Below, piece by piece: positions 1 to 5,042 of a stretch of DNA of 5,042 nt (its first letter is position 1; each line of letters opens with the position of its first letter). The notes under the pieces are model-generated. The model was not told the DNA's origin. It saw only the letters and a list, made by a program, of their open reading frames with translations, and ran no database searches. A program made the translations under genes and the position numbers. The stretch is from Lautropia sp. (GTDB taxonomy: Bacteria; Pseudomonadota; Gammaproteobacteria; Burkholderiales; Burkholderiaceae_E), in assembly GCA_013813615.1 (NCBI GenBank), contig JACCRJ010000041.1, positions 1-5,042 of the forward strand. The letters are read 5' to 3'.

Positions 1-228
1 CGCAACCGCAAGCGCGTTTTCAGGGCGCTCTGGATCACCCGGATCAACGCCGCCGCGCGCGAACACGGCCTGACCTACAGCGTCTTCATGAACGGGCTGC
101 TGAAGGCGGAGATCGAACTGGACCGCAAGGTGCTGGCGGAACTGGCGGTGAACGACAAGGCGGCATTCAGCGCCATCGTCGAGCAGGTCAAGTCGACCCT
201 GGGATCGGCTCCCGCCGCAGCGGCCTGA
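1..228 (+). CDS. rplT: 50S ribosomal protein L20, C-terminal part (5' end outside window)
   Basis: L20 binds 23S rRNA and is needed early in assembly of the large ribosomal subunit. The window opens in frame inside the gene, and 75 codons remain before the TGA at 226-228. The visible part starts with [20 protein letters not shown], which matches the conserved middle of L20 (E. coli has [20 protein letters not shown]). It continues through the conserved segments [11 protein letters not shown] and [12 protein letters not shown]. coli L20 is 118 residues, so about 50 N-terminal residues are missing because of the window edge, not because the gene is broken. The tail GSAPAAAA is a short Ala-rich extension beyond the usual end. 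Upstream, infC and rpmI would be expected from the usual gene order but cannot be seen. pheS follows after 168 bases. Confidence 0.96.
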   Translation, partial: RNRKRVFRALWITRINAAAREHGLTYSVFMNGLLKAEIELDRKVLAELAVNDKAAFSAIVEQVKSTLGSAPAAAA

Positions 229-313
229 ATCGGGCCTGAACGGGGCCTGAACCGGGCCTGAGCTTGAGCTGAATCAGCCTTGAGCCTGGTCCGAGCGGCC
301 CCCAAGCGGCCAG
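226..313. repeat. Degenerate 11-bp tandem repeat starting at the rplT stop codon
   Basis: Eight consecutive 11-base units can be laid out without gaps: TGAATCGGGCC (226), TGAACGGGGCC (237), TGAACCGGGCC (248), TGAGCTTGAGC (259), TGAATCAGCCT (270), TGAGCCTGGTC (281), CGAGCGGCCCC (292) and CAAGCGGCCAG (303). The first three differ by only one or two bases. The later ones decay, but the last two still share AGCGGCC exactly 11 bases apart. The first unit includes the rplT stop codon. The array fills about half of the rplT-pheS gap. No function is known to me. Confidence 0.75.
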
Positions 314-333
314 CCCCCGGGGCTTGCCCAATC

Positions 334-360
334 CTGGAAACGATCGCTGATCGTCTCCGG
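334..360 (+). promoter_or_regulatory. Stem-loop in the rplT-pheS intergenic region
   Basis: Bases 340-345 (ACGATC) pair with 349-354 (GATCGT) around the loop GCT. After one A-C mismatch (339/355) the stem continues for five more pairs, 334-338 with 356-360, one of them a G-T wobble. No T tract follows, so this is not a standard intrinsic terminator. The left outer arm CCTGG (333-337) can instead pair with CCAGG (366-370), giving two mutually exclusive folds just before the pheS ribosome binding site. In E. coli pheST is controlled by attenuation through a Phe-rich leader peptide, but I find no such leader peptide here. A regulatory role is inference. Confidence 0.4.
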
Positions 361-385
361 TCATGCCAGGCCCCGTTTCATTGAC

Positions 386-390
386 GAGGT
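386..390 (+). promoter_or_regulatory. Shine-Dalgarno of pheS
   Basis: GAGGT lies six bases before the ATG at 397. It fixes the pheS start, because the alternative upstream ATG at 363 is in another frame. Confidence 0.8.
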
Positions 391-396
391 ACCGAG

Positions 397-1425
397 ATGG
401 ATGCCGATCTGGAATCGATCGTCGCACGGGCGCGGCAGCAGATCGCGTCGGTAGCGGAGGAGGCGCAACTGGCGGATGCCAAGGCTGCCTTCCTCGGCAA
501 GGCGGGCGCGCTGACCGGGCTGATGAAATCGTTAGGCTCGCTCGTCGGCGAGGCGAAGGCGCGGCGTGGGCAGGCGCTGAATCACGCCAAGCAACAGGTG
601 GAGGCGCTGCTCAACCAGCGCGGCGCCGATCTCCGCCAGGCCCAGTTGGAGCAGAAGCTCGCTGCCGAACGCATCGACGTCACGCTGCCGGGACGGGGTA
701 TCGGCACCGGCGGACTGCACCCGATCACCCTCACCATCGCCAGGATCGAGGAGATCTTCCGCTCAATCGGCTTCGACGTGGCCGACGGCCCGGAGATCGA
801 ACAGGATTTCTACAACTTCACCGCACTGAACATGCCGTCGGATCATCCGGCGCGGTCGATGCACGACACCTTCTACGTCGCCGCCCCGGTGGTTGAAGGG
901 CAGCGGGCGGAGCCGCTGGTGTTGCGCACGCATACGAGCCCGATGCAGATCCGCTACGCGCGCCGCAACCCGCCGCCGATCAAGGTGATTGCACCCGGCA
1001 AGACCTATCGGGTGGATTCGGACGCCACCCACTCGCCGATGTTCCACCAGTTCGAAGGCATGTGGATCGACGAGGACGTGAGCTTCGCCGACCTCAAGAG
1101 CGTGTACGCGGATTTCCTGCACCAGTTCTTCGAGCGCGACGACATCGAGGTGCGGTTTCGCTCGTCCTATTTCCCGTTCACCGAGCCGTCGGCGGAGATC
1201 GACATGCGCTTCAGCGAAGGCCCGCTGAGGGGGCGCTGGCTGGAGGTGTCCGGCTCCGGACAGGTGCATCCCAACGTCGTGCGCAACATCGGTCTCGATC
1301 CGGAGCGCTACATCGGGTTCGCCTTCGGCTCCGGCGTCGAGCGCCTGGCCATGCTGCGCTATGGCGTCGACGACCTCCGGCTCTTTTTCGAGAACGACCT
1401 GCGCTTCCTGCGCCAGTTCGCCTGA
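397..1425 (+). CDS. pheS: Phenylalanine--tRNA ligase alpha subunit
   Basis: This is the catalytic subunit of the cytoplasmic alpha2-beta2 class II synthetase, which activates phenylalanine with ATP and charges tRNA-Phe. The protein has 342 residues, against 327 in E. coli. Residues 1-90 are the charged N-terminal region that forms a coiled coil in this family and contacts tRNA-Phe. The catalytic core begins around [18 protein letters not shown] (104-121). The motif-2 region includes MFHQFEG (215-221). [11 protein letters not shown] (257-267) carries the Phe-x-Phe pair that packs against the substrate ring in this family. Motif 3 is [17 protein letters not shown] (307-323), and its Ala309 corresponds to E. 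coli Ala294, which sets amino-acid pocket size. The extra length over E. coli lies mainly in 160-175, before LRTHTSPMQ, and near 271-279. Both look like ordinary lineage differences. The ATG has a clear Shine-Dalgarno, and pheT follows after 10 bases. Confidence 0.98.
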   Translation: MDADLESIVARARQQIASVAEEAQLADAKAAFLGKAGALTGLMKSLGSLVGEAKARRGQALNHAKQQVEALLNQRGADLRQAQLEQKLAAERIDVTLPGRGIGTGGLHPITLTIARIEEIFRSIGFDVADGPEIEQDFYNFTALNMPSDHPARSMHDTFYVAAPVVEGQRAEPLVLRTHTSPMQIRYARRNPPPIKVIAPGKTYRVDSDATHSPMFHQFEGMWIDEDVSFADLKSVYADFLHQFFERDDIEVRFRSSYFPFTEPSAEIDMRFSEGPLRGRWLEVSGSGQVHPNVVRNIGLDPERYIGFAFGSGVERLAMLRYGVDDLRLFFENDLRFLRQFA

Positions 1426-1427
1426 GG
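1424..1427 (+). promoter_or_regulatory. Shine-Dalgarno of pheT, overlapping the pheS stop codon
   Basis: The pheS stop reads TGAGG, so the GAGG motif shares two bases with the stop codon and lies eight bases before ATG 1436. This decides the pheT start: the open frame extends back to an ATG at 1361, but that would overlap pheS by 65 bases and add 25 residues with no resemblance to PheT. The arrangement suggests translational coupling, which keeps the two subunits in balance. Confidence 0.8.
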
Positions 1428-1435
1428 CCCGCGCC

Positions 1436-3877
1436 ATGAGAATCCCCGAGAGCTGGCTGCGCGCCTACTGCAACCCCGACGTCGGCGCCGACGAACTGGA
1501 ACATCGGCTCACCATGTCCGGCCTGGAGGTGGAGGAGCGAACCTCGGTGGCGCCGCCATTCAGCGGCGTCGTGGTTGCCCGCGTGCAGTCCACCCGCAGG
1601 CATCCGGACGCGGACCGGCTGACGGTCTGCGAAGTCGACGCGGGGGACGCCGGCGGGGCAGGGCAGTCCCTGCAGATCGTCTGCGGAGCCCCGAACGTGC
1701 GTCCTGGCCTGGTGACCGCGCTGGCGCTCCCGGGCGCGAGCCTGCCCGGCGGGATCGCCATCAAGGTCAGCAAGATGCGCGGCGTCGAGAGCCAGGGCAT
1801 GCTGTGCTCCTCGAAGGAACTCGCGCTCGCGGACGACCACAGCGGCTTGGTGGAACTGGCGCCGGAGCTGGTTCCCGGCACCGACCTGCGGCAGGCGCTG
1901 CAGCTGGATGAAAACGTCTTCCTGATGAAGCTTACGCCCAATCTTGCGCACTGCATGTCGGTGACGGGGGTGGCGCAGGAAGTCTCTGCCATCACCGGTG
2001 CGCCGTACGAAGCGCCCTCTTGGCGCCCGGTGGTGCCGACGCTGGATGAGCGCCTGCCGGTCAGGATCAGCGCACCGGAGTTGTGCGGCCGCTTCTCGGG
2101 GCGCATCGTTCGCGGCGTCGATGCGCATGCGCAGACCCCGGCGTGGGTCCGGGAGCGCCTCGAGCGGGCTGGGCAGCGGCCGATCTCGGCGCTGGTCGAC
2201 ATCTCCAATTACGTGATGCTGGAGCTCGGCCGCCCCACCCACGTCTTCGACCTCGACAGGATCGAGGGCGGCCTCGAGGTGCGCTGGGGCAGGGCCGGCG
2301 AACAACTGCAACTCCTGAACGGCCAGACGGTCGAGCTCGGTGAACAGGACGGACTGCGGGTGGGCGTGATCGCCGATGCGTCGCGGGTCGAGAGTCTCGC
2401 CGGCATCATGGGCGGCGAGGCGACGGCGGTCACGCAGGAGACGCGCAACATTTACCTCGAAGCCGCCTTCTGGTGGCCGACGTCGATTGCAGGACGTTCG
2501 CGGCGCTACAACTTCGCCACCGATGCCGGCCAGCGCTTCGAGCGCGGCGTGGATCCGTCAACCACGGTCGATCACCTCGAGTACCTGACCTCGCTGGTGC
2601 TGTCCGTCTGCGGCGGACACGCCGGCCCCGTCGACGACACGATCACCGGGTTGCCGGAGCGCAAGCCGGTGACCTTGCGCGTGGCCCGTGCACGCAAGGT
2701 GAGCGGCCTCGATCTGACGCTGGCGGATTGCACCGACGCCTTCGAGCGGCTGGGTCTCTCCTACGCAATTACCCAGGCGGATGTCATCGAAGTGACGCCT
2801 CCGCCCCGGCGCTTCGATCTCTCGATCGAGGAAGACCTGATCGAAGAGGTCGTACGGCTCTACGGCTTCGAGCGCATCGGCATCGGTGCGCCCCGCGCGG
2901 CGGCGAAGATGCGGCCGGCGCCGGAGGGCCGCCTGTCGACGCTGACGATCAAGCGCCGCTGGGCCGCGCGCGACTACCAGGAGGTCGTCAACTACAGCTT
3001 CGTCTCGAGCCGGGAAGAGCAGCAGCTCGGGCAGCACCTGGTCAGCGGGGAGGCACTCGCGCTGCTCAATCCGATCGCCGAGAACCTCGACGTCATGCGC
3101 ACGACCCTCTGGAGCGGCCTGCTCTCGACGCTGGTCTACAACGTGAACCGCAAGGCCGACCGCATCAGACTGTTCGAGTTGGGCCGAGCCTATCTGCGGG
3201 CGCCCGGCCAGCCCGACGGGCCGCTTGCGGTGGCAGGGGTCGCGCAGCCGCTGCGGGTGGCTGCGCTGGCCTATGGGCCGACGTTGGAAGAGCAGTGGGG
3301 CGCGCCGACGAGGCAGGCGGATTTCTTCGACCTGAAGGGCGACCTGCTGGCGGCCCATCATGAGGCGGACCTGCAGCTACAGCCCACTCGCCATCCGGCG
3401 CTGCATCCGGGGCAGTCGGCCAGGATCCTCGACCCCGGCGGCGCGGCCCGGGGCTGGATCGGCATGCTGCACCCGCGGCTGCAGGAGGAGCTGAACCTTC
3501 CCAGGGCGGTGCTGCTTTGCGAACTCGATCTGGACGACCTGCTGCAGCGGCCGGTCCCGGCGCCCCGGAGTTCCAGCAAGTATCCGCCGGCCATCCGCGA
3601 CTTGGCAGTGATCGTTGAAGATCAAGTACTTGCAGGGGAACTCCTCAGGCAGATTCTAAGGTACGCTAAACTTGAGACAACAACGGCTTGTATCAGGAAC
3701 GTCAAGCTGTTCGACGAATACCGCGGTAAGGGATTGGAAACTAAGGAGAAAAGCCTTGCCTTCCGATTCTGGATGCAAGATACTGACCGAACCCTCAGCG
3801 ATTCTGAGGTGGATGCGGCCGTGGCCAGCGTGCTCCAGTATCTGGTGAGCAGCCATGGCGCCCGGCTCCGTGCCTGA
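1436..3877 (+). CDS. pheT: Phenylalanine--tRNA ligase beta subunit
   Basis: This is the non-catalytic subunit of the alpha2-beta2 synthetase. It binds tRNA and hydrolyses mischarged Tyr-tRNA-Phe. The protein has 813 residues (795 in E. coli) and starts MRIPESWLRAYCNPDV. Domains in order: an EMAP/CsaA-like tRNA-binding domain at about 41-152, with VARVQSTRRHPDADRL; the B3/B4 editing domain at about 215-375; the B5 domain at about 410-482, with PPPRRFDLSIEEDLIEEVVR; a degenerate catalytic-like core; and the FDX-ACB anticodon-binding domain from about 715, with FDEYRGKG and LQDT-like QDTDRTLSD. Editing residues appear intact: His269, Glu342, Thr362 and Ala364 fall at a constant offset of eight from E. 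coli His261, Glu334, Thr354 and Ala356 as I recall them. One oddity is that the last ~200 bases drop sharply in G+C and change codon choice while the protein stays conserved. Confidence 0.98.
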   Translation: MRIPESWLRAYCNPDVGADELEHRLTMSGLEVEERTSVAPPFSGVVVARVQSTRRHPDADRLTVCEVDAGDAGGAGQSLQIVCGAPNVRPGLVTALALPGASLPGGIAIKVSKMRGVESQGMLCSSKELALADDHSGLVELAPELVPGTDLRQALQLDENVFLMKLTPNLAHCMSVTGVAQEVSAITGAPYEAPSWRPVVPTLDERLPVRISAPELCGRFSGRIVRGVDAHAQTPAWVRERLERAGQRPISALVDISNYVMLELGRPTHVFDLDRIEGGLEVRWGRAGEQLQLLNGQTVELGEQDGLRVGVIADASRVESLAGIMGGEATAVTQETRNIYLEAAFWWPTSIAGRSRRYNFATDAGQRFERGVDPSTTVDHLEYLTSLVLSVCGGHAGPVDDTITGLPERKPVTLRVARARKVSGLDLTLADCTDAFERLGLSYAITQADVIEVTPPPRRFDLSIEEDLIEEVVRLYGFERIGIGAPRAAAKMRPAPEGRLSTLTIKRRWAARDYQEVVNYSFVSSREEQQLGQHLVSGEALALLNPIAENLDVMRTTLWSGLLSTLVYNVNRKADRIRLFELGRAYLRAPGQPDGPLAVAGVAQPLRVAALAYGPTLEEQWGAPTRQADFFDLKGDLLAAHHEADLQLQPTRHPALHPGQSARILDPGGAARGWIGMLHPRLQEELNLPRAVLLCELDLDDLLQRPVPAPRSSSKYPPAIRDLAVIVEDQVLAGELLRQILRYAKLETTTACIRNVKLFDEYRGKGLETKEKSLAFRFWMQDTDRTLSDSEVDAAVASVLQYLVSSHGARLRA
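3620..3632 (+). promoter_or_regulatory. Possible IHF binding site inside pheT, upstream of ihfA
   Basis: GATCAAGTACTTG matches the IHF consensus WATCAANNNNTTR at every defined position except the first (G for W). It contains the perfect 10-bp palindrome CAAGTACTTG (3623-3632). It lies at the start of the AT-richer segment of pheT, about 300 bases before the ihfA coding region and about 125 bases before a promoter-like sequence. In E. coli, IHF represses its own alpha-subunit gene, so an autoregulatory site is plausible. It could also be a chance match in coding sequence. Confidence 0.35.
3756..3784 (+). promoter_or_regulatory. Possible sigma70 promoter for ihfA inside the 3' end of pheT
   Basis: TTGCCT (3756-3761) and GATACT (3779-3784) are separated by exactly 17 bases. 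Each hexamer matches four of six consensus positions. Transcription would begin near 3791, about 130 bases before the first possible ihfA start. E. coli ihfA (himA) is known to have a promoter within pheT in addition to read-through from the pheST operon, so the position is right. The match itself is moderate, and no experimental evidence is available here. Confidence 0.4.
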
Positions 3878-3886
3878 CCGGAGCCG
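3863..3886 (+). other. Perfect hairpin spanning the pheT stop codon
   Basis: CGGCTCCG (3863-3870) and CGGAGCCG (3879-3886) form an uninterrupted 8-bp GC-rich stem. The 8-base loop TGCCTGAC contains the pheT stop codon TGA. No T run follows, so intrinsic termination is unlikely. It could slow 3' exonucleases, mark an mRNA processing point between pheT and ihfA, or tune read-through into ihfA. All three are inference. Confidence 0.6.
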
Positions 3887-3923
3887 ACGCAGCAGTATGG
3901 AACCATAAGCCTGCAAATTCCGG

Positions 3924-4418
3924 ATGGACCAGAGCGCAGTCAAGCCAGTAGTGATGAGTTCATCCGCCATCGTCGAACCGAACGAGCGCTCAGGCATGAG
4001 CGACGGCACGGCCGGGGGTGATGCAGCGGCATCGCAACCCTCACCGCCGGCCGCGACGGTCCGCCAGCGCACGACATTGACCAAAGCTGAACTGGCAGAG
4101 ATGCTGTTCAACGAAGTCGGTCTGAACAAGCGTGAGGCCAAGGACATGGTGGAGACGTTCTTCGACGAGATCAGCGCGGCGCTGGTTCGTGGAGAGAGCG
4201 TCAAGCTGTCCGGCTTCGGCAATTTTCTGCTGCGGGACAAGCCGCAGCGCCCCGGCCGCAACCCGAAGACGGGTGAAGAGATACCCATCTCTGCCAGACG
4301 CGTGGTCACCTTCCACGCGTCGCAGAAACTGAAGGCCCAGATCGACGCGCCCCGGCGCGCGGCGCGTAACGCGCAGACACTGCCGGCACCGCTGCTGTCC
4401 ACCAAGCTCGGGTCATGA
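3924..4418 (+). CDS. ihfA: Integration host factor subunit alpha
   Basis: IHF-alpha pairs with IHF-beta to make a sequence-specific DNA-bending protein of the nucleoid, used in recombination, replication and transcription control. From residue 51 the protein follows the family: [20 protein letters not shown] (52-71), then [14 protein letters not shown] (93-106) and [20 protein letters not shown] (108-127). Pro114 corresponds to E. coli Pro65, which intercalates at the DNA kink. The full frame has 164 residues against 99 in E. coli: about 50 extra N-terminal residues, Ala/Ser/Pro-rich and disordered-looking, and a longer basic C-terminal tail after KLKAQID. The start is uncertain. ATG 3924, ATG 3954 and ATG 3996 are all in frame and none has a strong Shine-Dalgarno. 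GAG at 3984-3986 favours 3996 slightly (140 residues), and TTG 4077 would give only the core. The end overlaps the next gene by four bases. Confidence 0.95.
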   Translation: MDQSAVKPVVMSSSAIVEPNERSGMSDGTAGGDAAASQPSPPAATVRQRTTLTKAELAEMLFNEVGLNKREAKDMVETFFDEISAALVRGESVKLSGFGNFLLRDKPQRPGRNPKTGEEIPISARRVVTFHASQKLKAQIDAPRRAARNAQTLPAPLLSTKLGS

Positions 4419-4831
4419 GCGGACCCAGCAACAAGGCGGATATTCGTGTCGTACTGCCGCCGATTCCCGCGAAGCGTTACTTCACCATCGGCGAAGTAAG
4501 CGACCTGTGCGGCGTCAAGCCGCATGTGCTTCGGTATTGGGAGCAGGAATTCACCCAGCTGCGCCCGATGAAGCGCCGCGGCAATCGCCGCTACTACCAG
4601 CACCATGAAGTGCTGCTGATCCGCCGCATCCGGGAGCTGCTCTACGAGCACGGCTTCACCATCAGCGGCGCCCGCAACCGGCTTGCGGAAAGCGTGCAGA
4701 CCGGCCGCCGCAAGGAGGCTGAGCTGAGCCAGCCGATCGATGAAACCATCGACGTCCGCCAGTCCGATCTCGCCGGGATCCGTGCAGACCTTCTGGCGGC
4801 CCTGGACATGCTGCGGGACGCGGCGAAGTAG
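4415..4831 (+). CDS. MerR family transcriptional regulator
   Basis: This is a 138-residue DNA-binding protein with the MerR winged-helix domain at its N-terminus. [20 protein letters not shown] (22-41) is the helix-turn-helix. [20 protein letters not shown] (42-61) forms the wing with its basic residues, and [20 protein letters not shown] (63-82) is the next helical pair. The C-terminal part is short and charged, has no cysteine cluster and no recognisable ligand domain, and includes a predicted helix near 117-136. The only cysteine is Cys32, inside the DNA-binding domain, so metal sensing as in MerR or CueR is unlikely. The start ATG overlaps the ihfA stop as ATGA and has no clear Shine-Dalgarno, which suggests translation by reinitiation after ihfA. 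A gene of this type between ihfA and tRNA-Pro is usual in beta- and gammaproteobacteria. Its targets are not known to me. Confidence 0.93.
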   Translation: MSGPSNKADIRVVLPPIPAKRYFTIGEVSDLCGVKPHVLRYWEQEFTQLRPMKRRGNRRYYQHHEVLLIRRIRELLYEHGFTISGARNRLAESVQTGRRKEAELSQPIDETIDVRQSDLAGIRADLLAALDMLRDAAK

Positions 4832-4860
4832 CGTTGCACCGGCAGTGCTGCCTGCCCCGC

Positions 4861-4869
4861 TGCTATACT
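4861..4869 (+). promoter_or_regulatory. Extended -10 promoter of tRNA-Pro
   Basis: TGC followed by TATACT (4864-4869) is a good extended -10 element, with five of six hexamer positions matching TATAAT. Transcription would start near 4876, a few bases before the mature tRNA 5' end. No good -35 lies at normal spacing. TTGCAC (4834-4839) is 24 bases away, too far for sigma70. Confidence 0.6.
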
Positions 4870-4879
4870 TTCATCCAGT

Positions 4880-4956
4880 CGGGGCGTAGCGCAGCCTGGT
4901 AGCGTACTTGCATGGGGTGCAAGGGGTCGAGTGTTCGAATCACTCCGTCCCGACCA
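4880..4956 (+). tRNA. tRNA-Pro, anticodon GGG
   Basis: This is a 77-base tRNA gene with encoded CCA (4954-4956), reading the proline codons CCC and CCU. Acceptor arm CGGGGCG (4880-4886) pairs with CGTCCCG (4946-4952), with one G-T wobble. The D stem GCGC pairs with GCGT around AGCCTGGTA. Anticodon stem CTTGC (4907-4911) pairs with GCAAG (4919-4923), and the loop ATGGGGT places GGG at 4914-4916. T stem GAGTG (4929-4933) pairs with CACTC (4941-4945) around TTCGAAT. The discriminator base is A4953. It resembles E. coli proL closely. The gene has its own promoter but could also receive read-through from the MerR-type gene, which ends 48 bases upstream. Confidence 0.97.
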
Positions 4957-4971
4957 ATAAAAACTGAATGA

Positions 4972-4984
4972 AATCAATGGCTTA
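4972..4984 (+). promoter_or_regulatory. Perfect IHF consensus site just after tRNA-Pro
   Basis: AATCAATGGCTTA satisfies WATCAANNNNTTR at every position. An A/T-rich stretch (4956-4974) lies on its 5' side, as in strong natural IHF sites. It begins 16 bases after the tRNA CCA end. It overlaps the left arm of the probable terminator, so the sequence may be conserved for that reason instead. Binding has not been shown. Confidence 0.5.
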
Positions 4985-5013
4985 CGCCGAAGGTTGGAAA
5001 GCCCTTTTTCTTT
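4979..5013 (+). terminator. Probable intrinsic terminator of tRNA-Pro
   Basis: GGCTT (4979-4983) pairs with AAGCC (4999-5003), with partial inner pairing of CC (4987-4988) to GG (4992-4993). The stem is followed by CTTTTTCTTT (5004-5013). The stem is short but the T run is good, and its position directly behind the tRNA fits. A second possible pairing, GGAAAG (4996-5001) with CTTTCC (5010-5015), would compete with it. Bases 5014-5042 show no further feature. Confidence 0.55.
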
Positions 5014-5042
5014 CCGGGGGTGCCGCCGGGGCTGCCCTAGGA

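Noticed and set aside
312..324. AGCCCC-C-GGGGCT palindrome as a terminator of rplT
   Set aside because: The loop would be one base unless inner pairs open, and no T tract follows. The sequence is also GC-rich enough for chance palindromes.
229..396. A sigma70 promoter for pheS in the rplT-pheS gap
   Set aside because: TTGAGC (264) and TTGCCC (324) have no acceptable -10 at 16-18 bases. Transcription probably enters from upstream of rplT.
363..896. Open frame starting at ATG 363, a possible leader peptide or upstream gene before pheS
   Set aside because: It runs out of frame deep into pheS, has no Shine-Dalgarno and is Arg-rich low-complexity sequence. It is not a short Phe-rich leader like E. 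coli pheM.
763..3361. Several long reverse-strand open frames opposite pheS and pheT (763-1437, 1211-2311, 1465-2208, 2558-3361)
   Set aside because: High G+C makes stop-free antisense frames common. The proteins are Arg/Ala-rich without recognisable motifs, and the + strand genes are certain.
3707..3722. LexA-like half site CTGT, sought because E. coli ihfA is linked to the SOS response
   Set aside because: The base order after eight spacer bases is TACC, not ACAG, so there is no SOS box.
4642..4977. Reverse-strand 111-codon open frame whose start reads [12 protein letters not shown]
   Set aside because: That peptide comes from the antisense strand of tRNA-Pro and is a familiar annotation artefact. 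The rest is the complement of the MerR-type gene.

Overview
The window is a conserved bacterial housekeeping block, all on the + strand: the end of rplT (ribosomal protein L20), pheS, pheT, ihfA, a small MerR-type regulator gene, and tRNA-Pro(GGG). From memory, this order (rplT-pheS-pheT-ihfA-merR-like-tRNA-Pro) is standard in beta- and gammaproteobacteria. The high G+C content (roughly two thirds), the strong G/C preference at third codon positions, the PheS sequence and the IHF-alpha core suggest a betaproteobacterium, perhaps of the Rhodocyclales. That placement is inference, made without a database search.

Layout. Bases 1-228 are the last 75 codons of rplT. Bases 229-396 hold no gene. They contain a degenerate 11-bp tandem repeat that begins at the rplT stop codon, then a stem-loop, then a good Shine-Dalgarno for pheS. 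pheS (397-1425) and pheT (1436-3877) are separated by 10 bases, and the pheT Shine-Dalgarno overlaps the pheS stop. The last fifth of a kilobase of pheT is much poorer in G+C than the rest. It carries a near-consensus IHF site and a sigma70-like promoter that could serve ihfA. A perfect 8-bp hairpin spans the pheT stop codon. ihfA (3924-4418, start uncertain) overlaps the MerR-type gene (4415-4831) by ATGA. tRNA-Pro (4880-4956) has its own extended -10 promoter. It is followed by a perfect match to the IHF consensus that overlaps the left arm of a probable intrinsic terminator.

How the genes work together. PheS and PheT form the alpha2-beta2 phenylalanyl-tRNA synthetase. L20 and tRNA-Pro also belong to translation. 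IHF-alpha pairs with IHF-beta, encoded elsewhere, to make a DNA-bending architectural protein. The two IHF-like sites flank the gene for its own subunit, one upstream inside pheT and one downstream beside the tRNA, so autoregulation or use of the tRNA as an integration site are reasonable ideas to test.

I see no insertion sequence, CRISPR array, toxin-antitoxin pair, integrase or unknown multigene system. The unusual content lies in small non-coding and compositional signals.
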